A stretch of DNA of 64,000 nt. It comes from a virus. Of the stretch, positions 29,295 to 38,223 are shown piece after piece. The stretch lies in IMG/VR virus record IMGVR_UViG_3300034073_002131, positions 1-64,000 of that record; one strand, 5' to 3'. Positions within the stretch are counted from its first letter, which is position 1; the number at the start of each line of letters is the position of its first letter. The notes beneath the pieces are model-generated. The model was not told where the DNA came from. It saw nothing but the letters and a program-made list of their open reading frames with translations, and searched no databases. Made by a program: the position numbers and the translations under genes.

Positions 29295-30305
29295 ATGATT
29301 AATAAATTAGTTGGAATTATTATTGCTACTGCTTCTATTTCAGTTGCAGCTCAAACACTTACAGGCGCTGGCGCTACATTTCCTTATCCTGTATACGCTA
29401 AATGGGCAGAAGCATACCAAAAAGAAACTAAAGTTGGATTAAATTATCAAAGCATAGGAAGTTCTGGCGGTATTCGTCAGATTAATAATCGAACAGTAAC
29501 TTTTGGAGCTACTGATGCTCCAGTTAAGGGTGAAGATTTAGATAAACTAGGGCAAGTTCAATTTCCTGCAATTATAGGTGGAACAGTTCCTATTATTAAT
29601 CTTGACGGAGTTCAAGCTGGTGAGCTTCGAATTACTGGACCCGTACTAGCAGAAGTTTTTATGGGTTCAATACTAAAATGGAATGACCCTAAACTACAGC
29701 AACTTAATCCAAACAAAAAACTTCCTGACTTAGCTATTACTGTAGTACACAGAGCAGATGGGTCTGGAACTACATTTAATTTTACTGATTACCTAAGCGC
29801 AGTAAGTCAGGACTGGCTAAACAAGGTGGGTCGAGGTGCCGCAGTAAAGTGGCCTGCTAATAGTAGTGTGGGCGGTAAAGGCAATGAAGGCGTGGCTGCT
29901 AATGTGCGTAGAGTACGGGGTTCTATTGGATATGTAGAGTATGCCTATGTTAAGAAAAATAACATGACATACATGAAGCTACAAAATAAGGATGGCGAAT
30001 TTGTTGATCCAGATGATGCTACCTTTGCAAGTGCTGCGGCTGGTGCAGATTGGTTTAGTGTACCAGGCATGGGTTTAAGTATTGTTAATCAGCCTGGCAA
30101 AAATACTTGGCCAATTAGTACCGCTAGTTTTATCATCATGTACAAAGATCCACAGGACAAAAAATCTAGCCAAGAAGCTATTAAGTTCTTTGACTGGGCA
30201 TTTAAACACGGTGCTAAAATGAGTGAAGAACTTGACTATGTACACCTACCAGAGTCACTACAAGCCCAAATTAAAGCCCGTGTTTGGAGTCAGATTAAGC
30301 ACTAA
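29295..30305 (+). CDS. pstS: phosphate-binding protein PstS
   Basis: 336 residues from ATG 29295; an in-frame TTG two codons upstream is the alternative start. A signal peptide (about 1-19, ending SVAAQ) precedes LTGAGATFPYPVYAKWAEAY, the classic PstS opening, then IGSSGGIRQI, FGATDAPV and HRADGSGTTFNFTDYLS, which contact phosphate. Exported to the periplasm, it would feed the host Pst transporter and raise phosphate uptake during infection. Only the binding protein is present. Known as an auxiliary metabolic gene in cyanophages. Confidence 0.93.
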   Translation: MINKLVGIIIATASISVAAQTLTGAGATFPYPVYAKWAEAYQKETKVGLNYQSIGSSGGIRQINNRTVTFGATDAPVKGEDLDKLGQVQFPAIIGGTVPIINLDGVQAGELRITGPVLAEVFMGSILKWNDPKLQQLNPNKKLPDLAITVVHRADGSGTTFNFTDYLSAVSQDWLNKVGRGAAVKWPANSSVGGKGNEGVAANVRRVRGSIGYVEYAYVKKNNMTYMKLQNKDGEFVDPDDATFASAAAGADWFSVPGMGLSIVNQPGKNTWPISTASFIIMYKDPQDKKSSQEAIKFFDWAFKHGAKMSEELDYVHLPESLQAQIKARVWSQIKH

Positions 30306-30307
30306 AT

Positions 30308-31150
30308 ATGAGTAAATCATTTCAACAAGTAAGCGAACTAGAAAATACCTTAATGGTAGTAGATGCCCTAAACCTAGCATTTCGCTGGAAACATAATGGC
30401 GCAACAGACTTTTATGAAGATTACTTGCGTACGGTAGATAGTCTTAAAAAGAGTTATAAAGCTCGCTGGGTTATTATAGCTGCAGATCAAGGTTCAAGTA
30501 GTTATCGTAAACAAATTTATCCTGAGTATAAACAGAACAGAAAAGATAAATTTGCTGAGCAAACTGAAGCTGAGCGTGCAGCTTTTGAGCGATTCTTTGA
30601 AGACTATCAGCACACACTAGACTGGATTCGCACACAAACTCAGTACCCAATTATTCAGTTTCCACAAACTGAGGCTGATGATATAGCTGCCTACATCACT
30701 CAGCAGAATAAAAATTATCCCGTTACTCATACTTGGTTAATAAGTAGTGATAAAGATTGGGATTTGTTAGTGGGTGAAAATACTAGCCGTTTTAGCTATG
30801 TGACTCGCAAAGAAGTCACAGCCAATAACTGGCATACTCATTATGACTTTACACAAGATCAATACATTAGTATTAAATGCCTAATGGGTGACGCTGGAGA
30901 TAATGTGCGTGGAGTAGAAGGCATTGGTCCTAAACGTGCTCATCAGCTAGTAGAGGAGTGGGGCACTGCTCTAGATATAGTTGCAAATCTACCTATTCCC
31001 AGCAAACTAAAGTATGTTAAAACGCTAAATGATAGTGCGGATACTATCATGCTAAACTATCAGCTTATGGACTTAGTTACATACTGTGCAGATGCACTAG
31101 GTTCTAATACACAACAAATAGACACTATTCTACAAGAGTATATTAAATGA
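30308..31150 (+). CDS. 5'-3' exonuclease (FEN/T4 RNase H type)
   Basis: 280 residues. Metal ligands include D20 in MVVDALNLAF, D60 in AADQG, the TEADDIAAYI motif and SSDKDWDLL, followed by a helix-hairpin-helix GIGPKRAHQLVEEWG. This is the flap/primer-removing nuclease missing from the polymerase. Two bases after pstS, and overlaps dUTPase by ATGA. Confidence 0.93.
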   Translation: MSKSFQQVSELENTLMVVDALNLAFRWKHNGATDFYEDYLRTVDSLKKSYKARWVIIAADQGSSSYRKQIYPEYKQNRKDKFAEQTEAERAAFERFFEDYQHTLDWIRTQTQYPIIQFPQTEADDIAAYITQQNKNYPVTHTWLISSDKDWDLLVGENTSRFSYVTRKEVTANNWHTHYDFTQDQYISIKCLMGDAGDNVRGVEGIGPKRAHQLVEEWGTALDIVANLPIPSKLKYVKTLNDSADTIMLNYQLMDLVTYCADALGSNTQQIDTILQEYIK

Positions 31151-31629
31151 TAAATGGCGCAACAACACTAACAGGAACAACCAATATACAAGGACTTTAT
31201 ACTAGTACACTTAATATTCAGTGTTTGCTACTAAAAGAAAACGCAGAACTACCTAAGCGTCAGCACCCCACAGATGCAGGAGCTGACTTATGTAGTGTTG
31301 ATAGCCTAGATCTGTACCCTGAGGAAACCAAAGCTGTTGGTACAGGTATAGCAGTCAAAATTCCAGTAGGCTTTGTTGGGTTAATCTTTAACAGAAGCAG
31401 TCAAGGAAAAAGGGGAATCATACTGCCTAATAGCGTAGGCGTTATAGACAGTGATTACCGTGGCGAACTAAAAGTTCTATTAAAAAATATTTCGGGCGAC
31501 CTATATAAAATTTCACAGGGCGATAGAATTGCCCAACTAGTGTTAGTACCAATTCAATTAGCTACATTTACAGACTGCTGGAATGATACCCAACGAGGTA
31601 CAGGCGGATTTGGCAGTACAGGAAAATAA
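31147..31629 (+). CDS. dut: dUTPase
   Basis: 160 residues containing all five motifs of trimeric dUTPase: DAGADLCS, NRSSQGKRGI, GVIDSDYRGE, GDRIAQLVLVP and RGTGGFGSTG. It hydrolyses dUTP to dUMP, preventing uracil in DNA. In motif II the common RSGL is RSSQ. The N-terminal 25 residues (Thr and Gly rich) are extra compared with most family members. Confidence 0.95.
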   Translation: MINGATTLTGTTNIQGLYTSTLNIQCLLLKENAELPKRQHPTDAGADLCSVDSLDLYPEETKAVGTGIAVKIPVGFVGLIFNRSSQGKRGIILPNSVGVIDSDYRGELKVLLKNISGDLYKISQGDRIAQLVLVPIQLATFTDCWNDTQRGTGGFGSTGK

Positions 31630-31638
31630 AGGAGTAAC

Positions 31639-33600
31639 ATGACAAGCACACGAGCACAAGTTATAACTCGCAGGACCTATAACAGACCCATCAGCGATGA
31701 TGGCAAACAATTTGAAACTTGGCAGGATACAGTTAGCCGAGTAATCTCACATCAGGCATGGCTGTGGGAGCGTGCTGCTGGCAGACAGCTTCTACCCAAT
31801 GAGTATGCAGAACTAAATCGCCTAGAACAACTTATGATTGAGCGTAAGGTTTCTATGAGTGGTCGTACACTCTGGCTAGGCGGCACACAAATAGCTAAAA
31901 ATCGCGAAGCCTCGCAGTTTAATTGTAGTTTTACAGAAGTAGAAACCGTGTACGATGTAGTAGATGTTCTATGGCTACTCTTACAAGGCTGCGGCGTAGG
32001 ATTTAAGCCTATTGTAGGCACACTAAATGGGTTTTCAAAACCTATTCAAAATATTGAAGTAGTCCGATCACAACGTACTGAAAAGGGTGGCTGTGAGCAC
32101 AACGTAGAAACTTGGGACGCACAAACAAAAACTTGGCGTATTCAGGTAGGTGACAGTGCAGAAGCATGGGCTAAAAGTATTGGTAAACTAATGGCAGGAA
32201 AATATCCTGCTGATACTCTTGTTCTAGACTTTAGTCAACTACGTCCTGCTGGTGAAAGGTTAAAAGGTTATGGATGGATTAGTTCAGGTGACTCGGCTAT
32301 CAGTACTGCTTATGTTGCTATCGCCCGTATCCTTAATGGACGGGCAGATTCATTACTCACCAGAATGGATATCATGGATATTGTTAATTGGCTTGGTACC
32401 ATTCTGTCTAGTCGCCGAAGTGCTGAGATTGCGCTTTTTGACTACGGCCAACCAGAATGGCAAGAATTTGCAGTAGCTAAAAAAGACTGGTGGTTGCATA
32501 ACAACGCACACCGTCAGCAATCAAATAATAGCCTAGTGTTTAATGAAAAGCCTACCTACGAGCAGCTAAGCGAAATCTTTGCAATTATGCAAGAAGCTGG
32601 TGGAAGTGAACCCGGTTTTATTAATGCACAAGAGGCACGTCGTCGTGCACCTTGGTATAAGGGAGCAAATCCTTGTGTTGAAATCCTGTTGGGAAACAAA
32701 TCATTCTGTAATCTTACAGAAACAGATATTGGAAAGTTTAAGGGCAATACCGCAGGACTTCACGAAGCTATACGGCTTGCCGCCCGAGCTAACTATCGTC
32801 AAACCTGTGTTAACCTCAAAGACGGTATCCTCCAAGAAGCATGGCATCTCAACAATTACTTCTTGCGACTATGTGGTGTAGGCCTAACAGGTATTGCTAA
32901 GCGTCCAGATATGACTGGATACGACTACGAATACCTAAAGCGTACAGCTACCAGTGCTGCAATTGGTATGGCTGATGAGCTAGGCCTACCACGTCCTAAG
33001 AATATTACTTGTGTTAAGCCGTCAGGCACACTAAGTAAGATTATGGATACTACTGAAGGCGTACACAAGCCACTAGGCAAGTACATTTTCAACAATGTAC
33101 AGTTCAGCAAGTACGATCCAGTCGTAGAAAAACTGCGCGAAGCAAACTATAAAGTATTTAATCATCCTACAGATGATACCGGTGTCCTAGTAACCTTTCC
33201 AGTAGAGTGGTCGGATGTTCCGTTCCACAAACAAGACGGCAAAGAAGTTAACCTAGAAACTGCTATTGATCAACTAGAGCGTTACAAGTTAATTCAGACT
33301 AGTTGGACTCAGCAAAATACATCAGTAACTATTAGCTACGAGCCACATGAAGTTCCAGAAATTGTGGATTGGCTAATGAATAATTGGGATTGCTATGTTG
33401 GCGTTTCATTTATTTATAGGTCAGATCCTACAAAAACAGCCAAAGACCTTGGCTACCTGTACCTACCACAAGAAGTTGTGGATGAGTATACTTTCCGTAA
33501 TTACGTTCAAGACCTAAAGCCAGTCAATATTGATAGTGCCAATAGTTTTGACGCAATCCTAGATGATGAATGTTTAACCGGCGCATGCCCCGTAAAATAA
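31639..33600 (+). CDS. nrdJ: class II (B12-dependent) ribonucleoside-triphosphate reductase
   Basis: 653 residues. SMSGRTLWLGG and FNCSF near the N-terminus provide the first redox Cys; NPCVEIL near 344 carries the radical Cys and Glu; the C-terminal ECLTGACPVK carries the pair that receives electrons. Overall it resembles the monomeric Lactobacillus leichmannii-type enzyme. It makes dNTPs without oxygen using adenosylcobalamin, presumably taken from the host. GGAG before ATG; follows dUTPase closely, so nucleotide genes are grouped. Confidence 0.93.
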   Translation: MTSTRAQVITRRTYNRPISDDGKQFETWQDTVSRVISHQAWLWERAAGRQLLPNEYAELNRLEQLMIERKVSMSGRTLWLGGTQIAKNREASQFNCSFTEVETVYDVVDVLWLLLQGCGVGFKPIVGTLNGFSKPIQNIEVVRSQRTEKGGCEHNVETWDAQTKTWRIQVGDSAEAWAKSIGKLMAGKYPADTLVLDFSQLRPAGERLKGYGWISSGDSAISTAYVAIARILNGRADSLLTRMDIMDIVNWLGTILSSRRSAEIALFDYGQPEWQEFAVAKKDWWLHNNAHRQQSNNSLVFNEKPTYEQLSEIFAIMQEAGGSEPGFINAQEARRRAPWYKGANPCVEILLGNKSFCNLTETDIGKFKGNTAGLHEAIRLAARANYRQTCVNLKDGILQEAWHLNNYFLRLCGVGLTGIAKRPDMTGYDYEYLKRTATSAAIGMADELGLPRPKNITCVKPSGTLSKIMDTTEGVHKPLGKYIFNNVQFSKYDPVVEKLREANYKVFNHPTDDTGVLVTFPVEWSDVPFHKQDGKEVNLETAIDQLERYKLIQTSWTQQNTSVTISYEPHEVPEIVDWLMNNWDCYVGVSFIYRSDPTKTAKDLGYLYLPQEVVDEYTFRNYVQDLKPVNIDSANSFDAILDDECLTGACPVK

Positions 33601-33602
33601 CT

Positions 33603-33785
33603 ATGAATGAACCTACTCTAACTTTTAAAGATCTTACTATTCAAGAAGCTAACGCAATCCTTGCAGGCCTACAAGAATTACCTGCTAAAGTTTGCAATCC
33701 TTTAACTCAAAAGTTGCAACAACAAGCACAACAGCAACTACAACCACCAGAACAAGCAGGTATGGAAGTAGTAAAAGAAAGTTAA
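33603..33785 (+). CDS. small hypothetical protein, 60 aa
   Basis: ATG at 33603, two bases after the reductase stop. Helical, with LTIQEANAILAGLQELPAKV and a Gln run of several residues in the C-terminal half. Unknown function. Last plus-strand gene before the bidirectional terminator. Confidence 0.68.
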   Translation: MNEPTLTFKDLTIQEANAILAGLQELPAKVCNPLTQKLQQQAQQQLQPPEQAGMEVVKES

Positions 33786-33787
33786 AT

Positions 33788-33824
33788 AAAAAGCCCGGTA
33801 TACTAAGTATACCGGGCTTTTTTA
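33788..33824. terminator. bidirectional intrinsic terminator
   Basis: GCCCGGTATAC (33793-33803) and GTATACCGGGC (33807-33817), with A before and TTTTTT after. It stops both the plus-strand replication genes and the minus-strand late genes where they converge. Confidence 0.95.
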
Positions 33825-34460
33825 ATTTGGCGTATCCATATCACTATCTTCATCATCTACACTACTATCTTCATTGTTATAGTCGTGTAATGTACTTACT
33901 ATTTCTACTAGTATATCTCGATAAGGCTGCTCTACATCTGGTAAATCTGTTAGATAAATATCTATGTGACCATTGCGTAATAATTCAGCATGGTACATGA
34001 ATTGTCCAAAAGCCTCTACTTCTTCTGGGATATTTTGATTAGCATAGTCCTCAATAGCTTGAGCTACCATATCTAACATATCTTGTTCAATATAACCCTT
34101 TTGTGTAAGTAGTATTAAATCTAATGCTTTTTTAGTACGTTCACGTACTATTTGATCGCGTTTAGCTCTAGCCCAAGTCTGAGCACCATCGCCGCCCCAT
34201 AAATCCCAAGCTACTCTACCCTTACTAGGAAATCCTTCTTGGCCGCTATAAAAACCTTGAGCTTTTTTATCCACTTCGTGACGGGAGAAGAAACTATGCA
34301 TACGCATTACTGTACTTGCACTTAATGGTTCTCGATCTTTTAATTGATTTGCCCTGGCTAAACCTACAAGGGTGCCGCCTGGTTTTCCTTCGTCTTTCCA
34401 CTTTAGGGCACGTTTAGCTGCGCTAGCCATACCTGTAGTGGGTTTATATGTTTTTGCCAT
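33822..34460 (-). CDS. conserved phage protein, 212 aa
   Basis: Residues 6-100 show the pattern SAAKRALKWKDEGKPGGTLV, then GLARANQLKDREPLS, SFFSRHEVDKKAQGF and RVAWDLWGGDGAQTWARAK, found in many phages alone or fused to structural proteins; its role is unclear. The rest is helical and the C-terminus is strongly acidic (EDSSVDDEDSDMD). Last gene of the minus-strand block, one base after phoH. Confidence 0.75.
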   Translation of the reverse strand: MAKTYKPTTGMASAAKRALKWKDEGKPGGTLVGLARANQLKDREPLSASTVMRMHSFFSRHEVDKKAQGFYSGQEGFPSKGRVAWDLWGGDGAQTWARAKRDQIVRERTKKALDLILLTQKGYIEQDMLDMVAQAIEDYANQNIPEEVEAFGQFMYHAELLRNGHIDIYLTDLPDVEQPYRDILVEIVSTLHDYNNEDSSVDDEDSDMDTPN

Positions 34461-34461
34461 G

Positions 34462-35151
34462 TTAATCCTTATAGGCTATAATTATTTGTTTGCACATACG
34501 ACTACGCACAATATCTTGTTCTAGGAATCTAACAACTTCTACGCCTTCTATCTGCTCTAGTCGTTTTATAGCATCTTCTAATCCAGAGTTTGAAATGTCT
34601 CGTTGATCAGGATCTCCGCTTAAAATTACTTTGCAATTTTTACCTACTCTAGATAGTAACATTTTAAGCTCTGTTTTAGTAAGATTTTGTGCTTCATCTA
34701 CTAAAACTATAGCATTATCAAATGTTGCTCCTCGCATAAAACCAATTGGTCGAGGCTCTATGTCTTTGTTTTTAAGAGCATATTCATAGAATCCCTTACC
34801 TAGGCTACGTTGAAATACATTATCAAATGGTTCTAGGTAGGGTGCGTACTTTTCATCAAGTTCGCCGGGTAAAAATCCAAGTCCTCGCCCTGTTTCTATA
34901 TTCGGTCGAGTTAGTATAATTTTATTAACGCGTCTGTGAAAAAGCTCCCCTGCGGCATAACTGGCGGCTATATAGGTCTTACCTGTACCTGCGCTACCTA
35001 CGCCAAACACAACATCATTTTGTTTAATTGCATCTAAATATTGCTCTTGAATATAATTAAGCGGCTTTACATCTTTAAAGCCGTATTCAATCGGATTTTG
35101 TGGAGCATTAGACTGTTGTCTACGAGCTTTCTTACCTGATCTTGTTGCCAT
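34462..35151 (-). CDS. phoH: PhoH-like ATPase
   Basis: 229 residues. Walker A GSAGTGKT (52-59), ILTRPNIETGRGLGFLPG, Walker B AIVLVDEAQNLT and SGDPDQRD are diagnostic of PhoH-like proteins. These are putative RNA helicases or nucleotide-binding proteins of unclear job in phages, common in marine and freshwater phages whether or not phosphate is scarce. Here it lies on the opposite strand from pstS. Confidence 0.93.
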   Translation of the reverse strand: MATRSGKKARRQQSNAPQNPIEYGFKDVKPLNYIQEQYLDAIKQNDVVFGVGSAGTGKTYIAASYAAGELFHRRVNKIILTRPNIETGRGLGFLPGELDEKYAPYLEPFDNVFQRSLGKGFYEYALKNKDIEPRPIGFMRGATFDNAIVLVDEAQNLTKTELKMLLSRVGKNCKVILSGDPDQRDISNSGLEDAIKRLEQIEGVEVVRFLEQDIVRSRMCKQIIIAYKD

Positions 35152-35191
35152 GTATAAAACCTTGTTAGTAAGTTAAAATTAAACACCTAAA

Positions 35192-35392
35192 TTACTTTTT
35201 TGTGTCTGGTTTCACCTCACTGGGTTTTTGTGCACTTTCTAATTTCTTATGCACTTTTATAGTCTTGCAAACTTCCTTTTCTACACCTTTGCTGTCTTTT
35301 TGTTTTTCACACACTCGCTTAGTTTCAGGTTCAGCATACACAAAACCAACTTGTGCAAGGGTTAACATTGCTGCAAATAGTAGTTTTATCAT
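35192..35392 (-). CDS. small secreted protein, 66 aa
   Basis: N-terminal signal peptide (KLLFAAMLTLAQVGFVYA, cleavage near 20) then a short charged mature part with two Cys about 14 residues apart (VCEKQKDSKGVEKEVC) that could form a disulfide in the periplasm. Lys-rich tail. Lies in the lysis/membrane gene group. Function unknown. Confidence 0.72.
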   Translation of the reverse strand: MIKLLFAAMLTLAQVGFVYAEPETKRVCEKQKDSKGVEKEVCKTIKVHKKLESAQKPSEVKPDTKK

Positions 35393-35833
35393 TTAAATCT
35401 CCGGCTGTGGTGCTTGCGGTGGTTTAGCTCTACCACCAAATCCAGTTTCTATACCACCAGGTTGAAATCCTAGTATAGGCTCTTGTCGTTGAACTGGCTG
35501 TTCTCGTGGTTTAATTGCCTCTATAGTAGCCTTAAAACCATCTTGTTGTTGTTTTTGAGCCTGAAGCATTGCTTGTTGATCTTCTGGTTTTGTACCAGCA
35601 AGCATAATGCCACTTAGTGTACCAGTTAAAAATGTAGCTATAGGTACGATAAGCTCAAAAAACTTTTGATCTATAGGACTCATAGCATTTAGCGGTTGCG
35701 TTACAAATATTATGCTGTAAAGCACAACAAATACAATACCAGTTAGGGTAAGTGCTAGGCAGACTCCAATAAAAAATTTAAGTCTAGCCATTAGCTGTTC
35801 TTCAGTATAAATACGTATCTCCTTATTTTGCAC
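35393..35833 (-). CDS. two-helix membrane protein, possible holin
   Basis: 146 residues from a GTG start at 35833, chosen because GGGGGAG lies just upstream inside the previous gene. Two transmembrane segments, about 18-44 and 58-80, then a long Gln/Pro-rich hydrophilic tail. Small size, two helices and closeness to endolysin and spanins make a holin possible, but the long tail is atypical. A longer frame from 35881 has no such binding site. Confidence 0.7.
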   Translation of the reverse strand: MQNKEIRIYTEEQLMARLKFFIGVCLALTLTGIVFVVLYSIIFVTQPLNAMSPIDQKFFELIVPIATFLTGTLSGIMLAGTKPEDQQAMLQAQKQQQDGFKATIEAIKPREQPVQRQEPILGFQPGGIETGFGGRAKPPQAPQPEI

Positions 35834-36113
35834 CTTTTGCTCCCCCTTTATCTGGTTGACATTGCTGACAAGTTTGACCAATGGGTTCAGTTCTGGTTTC
35901 TGGTGGGCCTAGCCTAGGATCTCGCTGTCCTTTAAATATATGCTCTGGACAAGTGCGAGTAACATCGCATAGTGGTTTTTGACACTGTTTGGTTTCCCAG
36001 TTTTGAGGGTCTTGGCAAGGGTATCTAAATCTATCGCTACCAAATGCTGCTAGTGCAACTGGTAAGCCTATTAGTACTAGTAAAAATAAAAATAGTTTTT
36101 TATCACTAATCAC
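35823..36113 (-). CDS. Cys-rich exported or membrane-anchored protein, 96 aa
   Basis: N-terminal hydrophobic segment (FLFLLVLIGLPVALAAFG, 8-25) acts as signal or anchor. The remainder holds seven Cys in a small, Pro-rich domain (YPCQDPQNW, CQKPLCDVTRTC, CQQC). Periplasmic disulfide-bonded protein is likely. Overlaps the next gene by 11 bases. Confidence 0.75.
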   Translation of the reverse strand: MISDKKLFLFLLVLIGLPVALAAFGSDRFRYPCQDPQNWETKQCQKPLCDVTRTCPEHIFKGQRDPRLGPPETRTEPIGQTCQQCQPDKGGAKGAK

Positions 36114-36115
36114 GA

Positions 36116-36271
36116 CTACCCCTTTACTAAATAAACAATACTAGCTAGTATCATTCCTAGTACAACTATTGTTTTCCAGCTAATATCATCTATTTTAAGT
36201 TTAAACCAAGGGCTACTAACTTCGACTTTTTCAACAATGCCATCGTCACCCTTAATAGGTTTAGGTTCCAT
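36116..36271 (-). CDS. small membrane protein, 51 aa
   Basis: Frame read on the minus strand from ATG at 36271, overlapping the endolysin stop as TAATG. Residues 1-30 are polar (MEPKPIKGDDGIVEK); residues 31-49 form one transmembrane helix (WKTIVVLGMILASIVYLVKG). It may take part in lysis because it sits between endolysin and the putative holin. Fills what would otherwise be a 150-base gap. Confidence 0.7.
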   Translation of the reverse strand: MEPKPIKGDDGIVEKVEVSSPWFKLKIDDISWKTIVVLGMILASIVYLVKG

Positions 36272-36900
36272 TAGTGACCTCCTAGTACGTGTAGTGCGTG
36301 TTGGTAGTGTTTTTTGCGATCTTCTATGCCTATTGTACCACCATTAATTCGTTTTGTCAAGGTTAAAATATCACCTTGGTCTGCCCAACGATTTAGGCTG
36401 TTGGTTTCCCAAAACCAGCAAGCACTTTGAGCTGCTCCCTCAAAAGTCTCTAGATAGTCTGCTGCTTCTTCTGGTTTAATTTCTATGCTGTGAGCAAACC
36501 AAGTATAGTTATCTCGACCAGTTAGTTGAATAAGTCCGCGACCCCTATACCGCCAACCGTCACCCGAAGCCTCATCGCCATTACCCATACGACTAGCATA
36601 TACACGGTTAGCTATAGCTTCTTGTTTATTGGGCTTGTTAGCATATTGCTGGGCAAGTTCGTCTGTAGGAAAATATTTAGGAAATACCTTGCGTAAGCTC
36701 TGCCAGCGATAGTTAAGGTTTTCTTGTAGCACAGTAAATTCAGCCGACTCATGAGCACACTGTGCAATCCATGCTGCTTGACGTAGAGGTGTATTTATTT
36801 CATAGTCTGGAAATAGTTTGTTAATAACATCTAGCCAATAACTAGTGTACTTATTCCTGGGTATTAATTCACGTAATTGTTCTAGTGTTATAGGTGTCAT
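36271..36900 (-). CDS. endolysin, glycoside hydrolase family 19
   Basis: 209 residues. AQCAHESAEF holds the catalytic Glu (E51), YRGRGLIQLTGRDNY is the GH19 signature around 118-132, and WFWETNSLNRWAD follows. GH19 enzymes in phages cut the glycan strands of peptidoglycan. No signal peptide, so export should need a holin. ATGA overlap with the spanin gene upstream. Confidence 0.93.
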   Translation of the reverse strand: MTPITLEQLRELIPRNKYTSYWLDVINKLFPDYEINTPLRQAAWIAQCAHESAEFTVLQENLNYRWQSLRKVFPKYFPTDELAQQYANKPNKQEAIANRVYASRMGNGDEASGDGWRYRGRGLIQLTGRDNYTWFAHSIEIKPEEAADYLETFEGAAQSACWFWETNSLNRWADQGDILTLTKRINGGTIGIEDRKKHYQHALHVLGGH

Positions 36901-37160
36901 TTTATACCTTCAAATAATTTGCGTTGAGTACGATACCACTCCTGCCACATACTAGACTTTAAGCTACAATCATGATATAGATGATAATTTTCTGTAACGG
37001 TTTTAGCCACATCGCTAAGTTTAGCATTTTGTTCTAGTGCTTTTAGTGTTGGGCATGGCTCTAGTAGTATATTAGGTGCTTCTGGAAATTTTGGTGTAAG
37101 TGGCACTGTGGTAGTACATCCTACAAGTACTAAACTTACTAGTAATATTAAATATTTCAT
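36897..37160 (-). CDS. outer-membrane lipoprotein, o-spanin (Rz1-like)
   Basis: 87 residues. Signal II lipobox LVLVGC with Cys15, then a Pro-rich stretch (TVPLTPKFPEAPN) and a helical C-terminus. Pro-rich lipoproteins paired with an inner-membrane coiled-coil protein are spanins, which fuse the two membranes in the last lysis step. The partner is encoded just upstream (37157), overlapping by ATGA. Confidence 0.82.
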   Translation of the reverse strand: MKYLILLVSLVLVGCTTTVPLTPKFPEAPNILLEPCPTLKALEQNAKLSDVAKTVTENYHLYHDCSLKSSMWQEWYRTQRKLFEGIK

Positions 37161-37591
37161 TGTATTTTTTCCACAGCACGATTATGGGCATCTACAAATG
37201 GTTGGGGAATTTCACATTTTGTATCATACTTAACTACTTCTCTGTCAACATACTGCACTATATCTCGACCTCGTTCACGTACTACCTTCTGTTGCACTAC
37301 CACTTTTTCCACAATCTTAATATTTTCTTTTGCAGCCTCAGCCTCAGCCTGTGCTAGTTTAACTTCTAGTTCCTTTATCTTAGCCTGCCAAGTTTGTTCA
37401 TTAGCTATAGAACCTAACATATAAATACCAATTACAACTAGTAGTATAGATGCTAGTTGTATGGGAAGTTTATAGTAGTGTACGATGGGTACAGGAATAA
37501 ACTTAAGTAAGTAGGTTACTAATAATCCTATTAGTCCTGCAGCTAATATTAGGTAAAATAGCCACCAAGGTAGCCATTGAAGAATCCACAT
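37157..37591 (-). CDS. inner-membrane i-spanin-like protein
   Basis: 144 residues. Two hydrophobic segments (about 9-31 and 44-62), then a coiled coil rich in Glu, Lys, Ala and Val (70-110) and a C-terminal tail with one Cys. A single membrane anchor is usual for i-spanins; two are present here. The coiled coil and pairing with the lipoprotein support the call. Confidence 0.75.
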   Translation of the reverse strand: MWILQWLPWWLFYLILAAGLIGLLVTYLLKFIPVPIVHYYKLPIQLASILLVVIGIYMLGSIANEQTWQAKIKELEVKLAQAEAEAAKENIKIVEKVVVQQKVVRERGRDIVQYVDREVVKYDTKCEIPQPFVDAHNRAVEKIQ

Positions 37592-37599
37592 TGTATCTC

Positions 37600-38223
37600 C
37601 TAGTTAGCTAATGGATTATCTAATGCTTTTTTAATTTTATCGTCTACTTCACGACGAATAGCTCTTATCTCACCATTAGTATCGCGTTCTATTCTGTTTA
37701 CACGTTCATTTACAGCTTGTACTGTACTGTCTACTTGACGCTGCATTTCCCGTACACTAGTATCAGTACTTTTTCTAATTTCTTTAATCTCCATATCAAT
37801 TTGTCGGCGAATCTCTGCAACCTCTTTTTCTACTTCTCGTTGAGCAACTTTACTACCACGTTCTACACCCTCTAGTACACCTTCAGTTCTACGTATATCG
37901 CCCTTTAGATTCTGATTAATATCTCGTGTATACCCAACCACCTTTTCACTGTTTTCTTCTAATCGAACAATACGTGCTTCATATTCACTAAAATCTGGTG
38001 CAACATACTCAGCAATTTTCTTTTTCATGCCCATGTAGTCTTTGTAGGTTTCAAACACGCCATAAAGTCCACCCACTACACTACTTAAAATACCAGCAGC
38101 AATCATTAGTTTAGCAGGAGTAAAACTATAACCACCAATACTAATTACAGTATCCTTACTCATATACTGTTTCTGGGCTTGCTCTAGTTTTTCTACTTGT
38201 TTATTTAAGTCTGTATTGCTCAT
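37600..38223 (-). CDS. membrane-anchored coiled-coil protein, 207 aa
   Basis: A polar N-terminus, one hydrophobic segment (about 35-58) and a very long coiled coil (75-200) with repeats such as VEKEVAEIRRQI and MEIKEIRKS. No known domain. Could be a spacer across the periplasm or a tail component. Overlaps the upstream gene by 23 bases. Confidence 0.72.
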   Translation of the reverse strand: MSNTDLNKQVEKLEQAQKQYMSKDTVISIGGYSFTPAKLMIAAGILSSVVGGLYGVFETYKDYMGMKKKIAEYVAPDFSEYEARIVRLEENSEKVVGYTRDINQNLKGDIRRTEGVLEGVERGSKVAQREVEKEVAEIRRQIDMEIKEIRKSTDTSVREMQRQVDSTVQAVNERVNRIERDTNGEIRAIRREVDDKIKKALDNPLAN

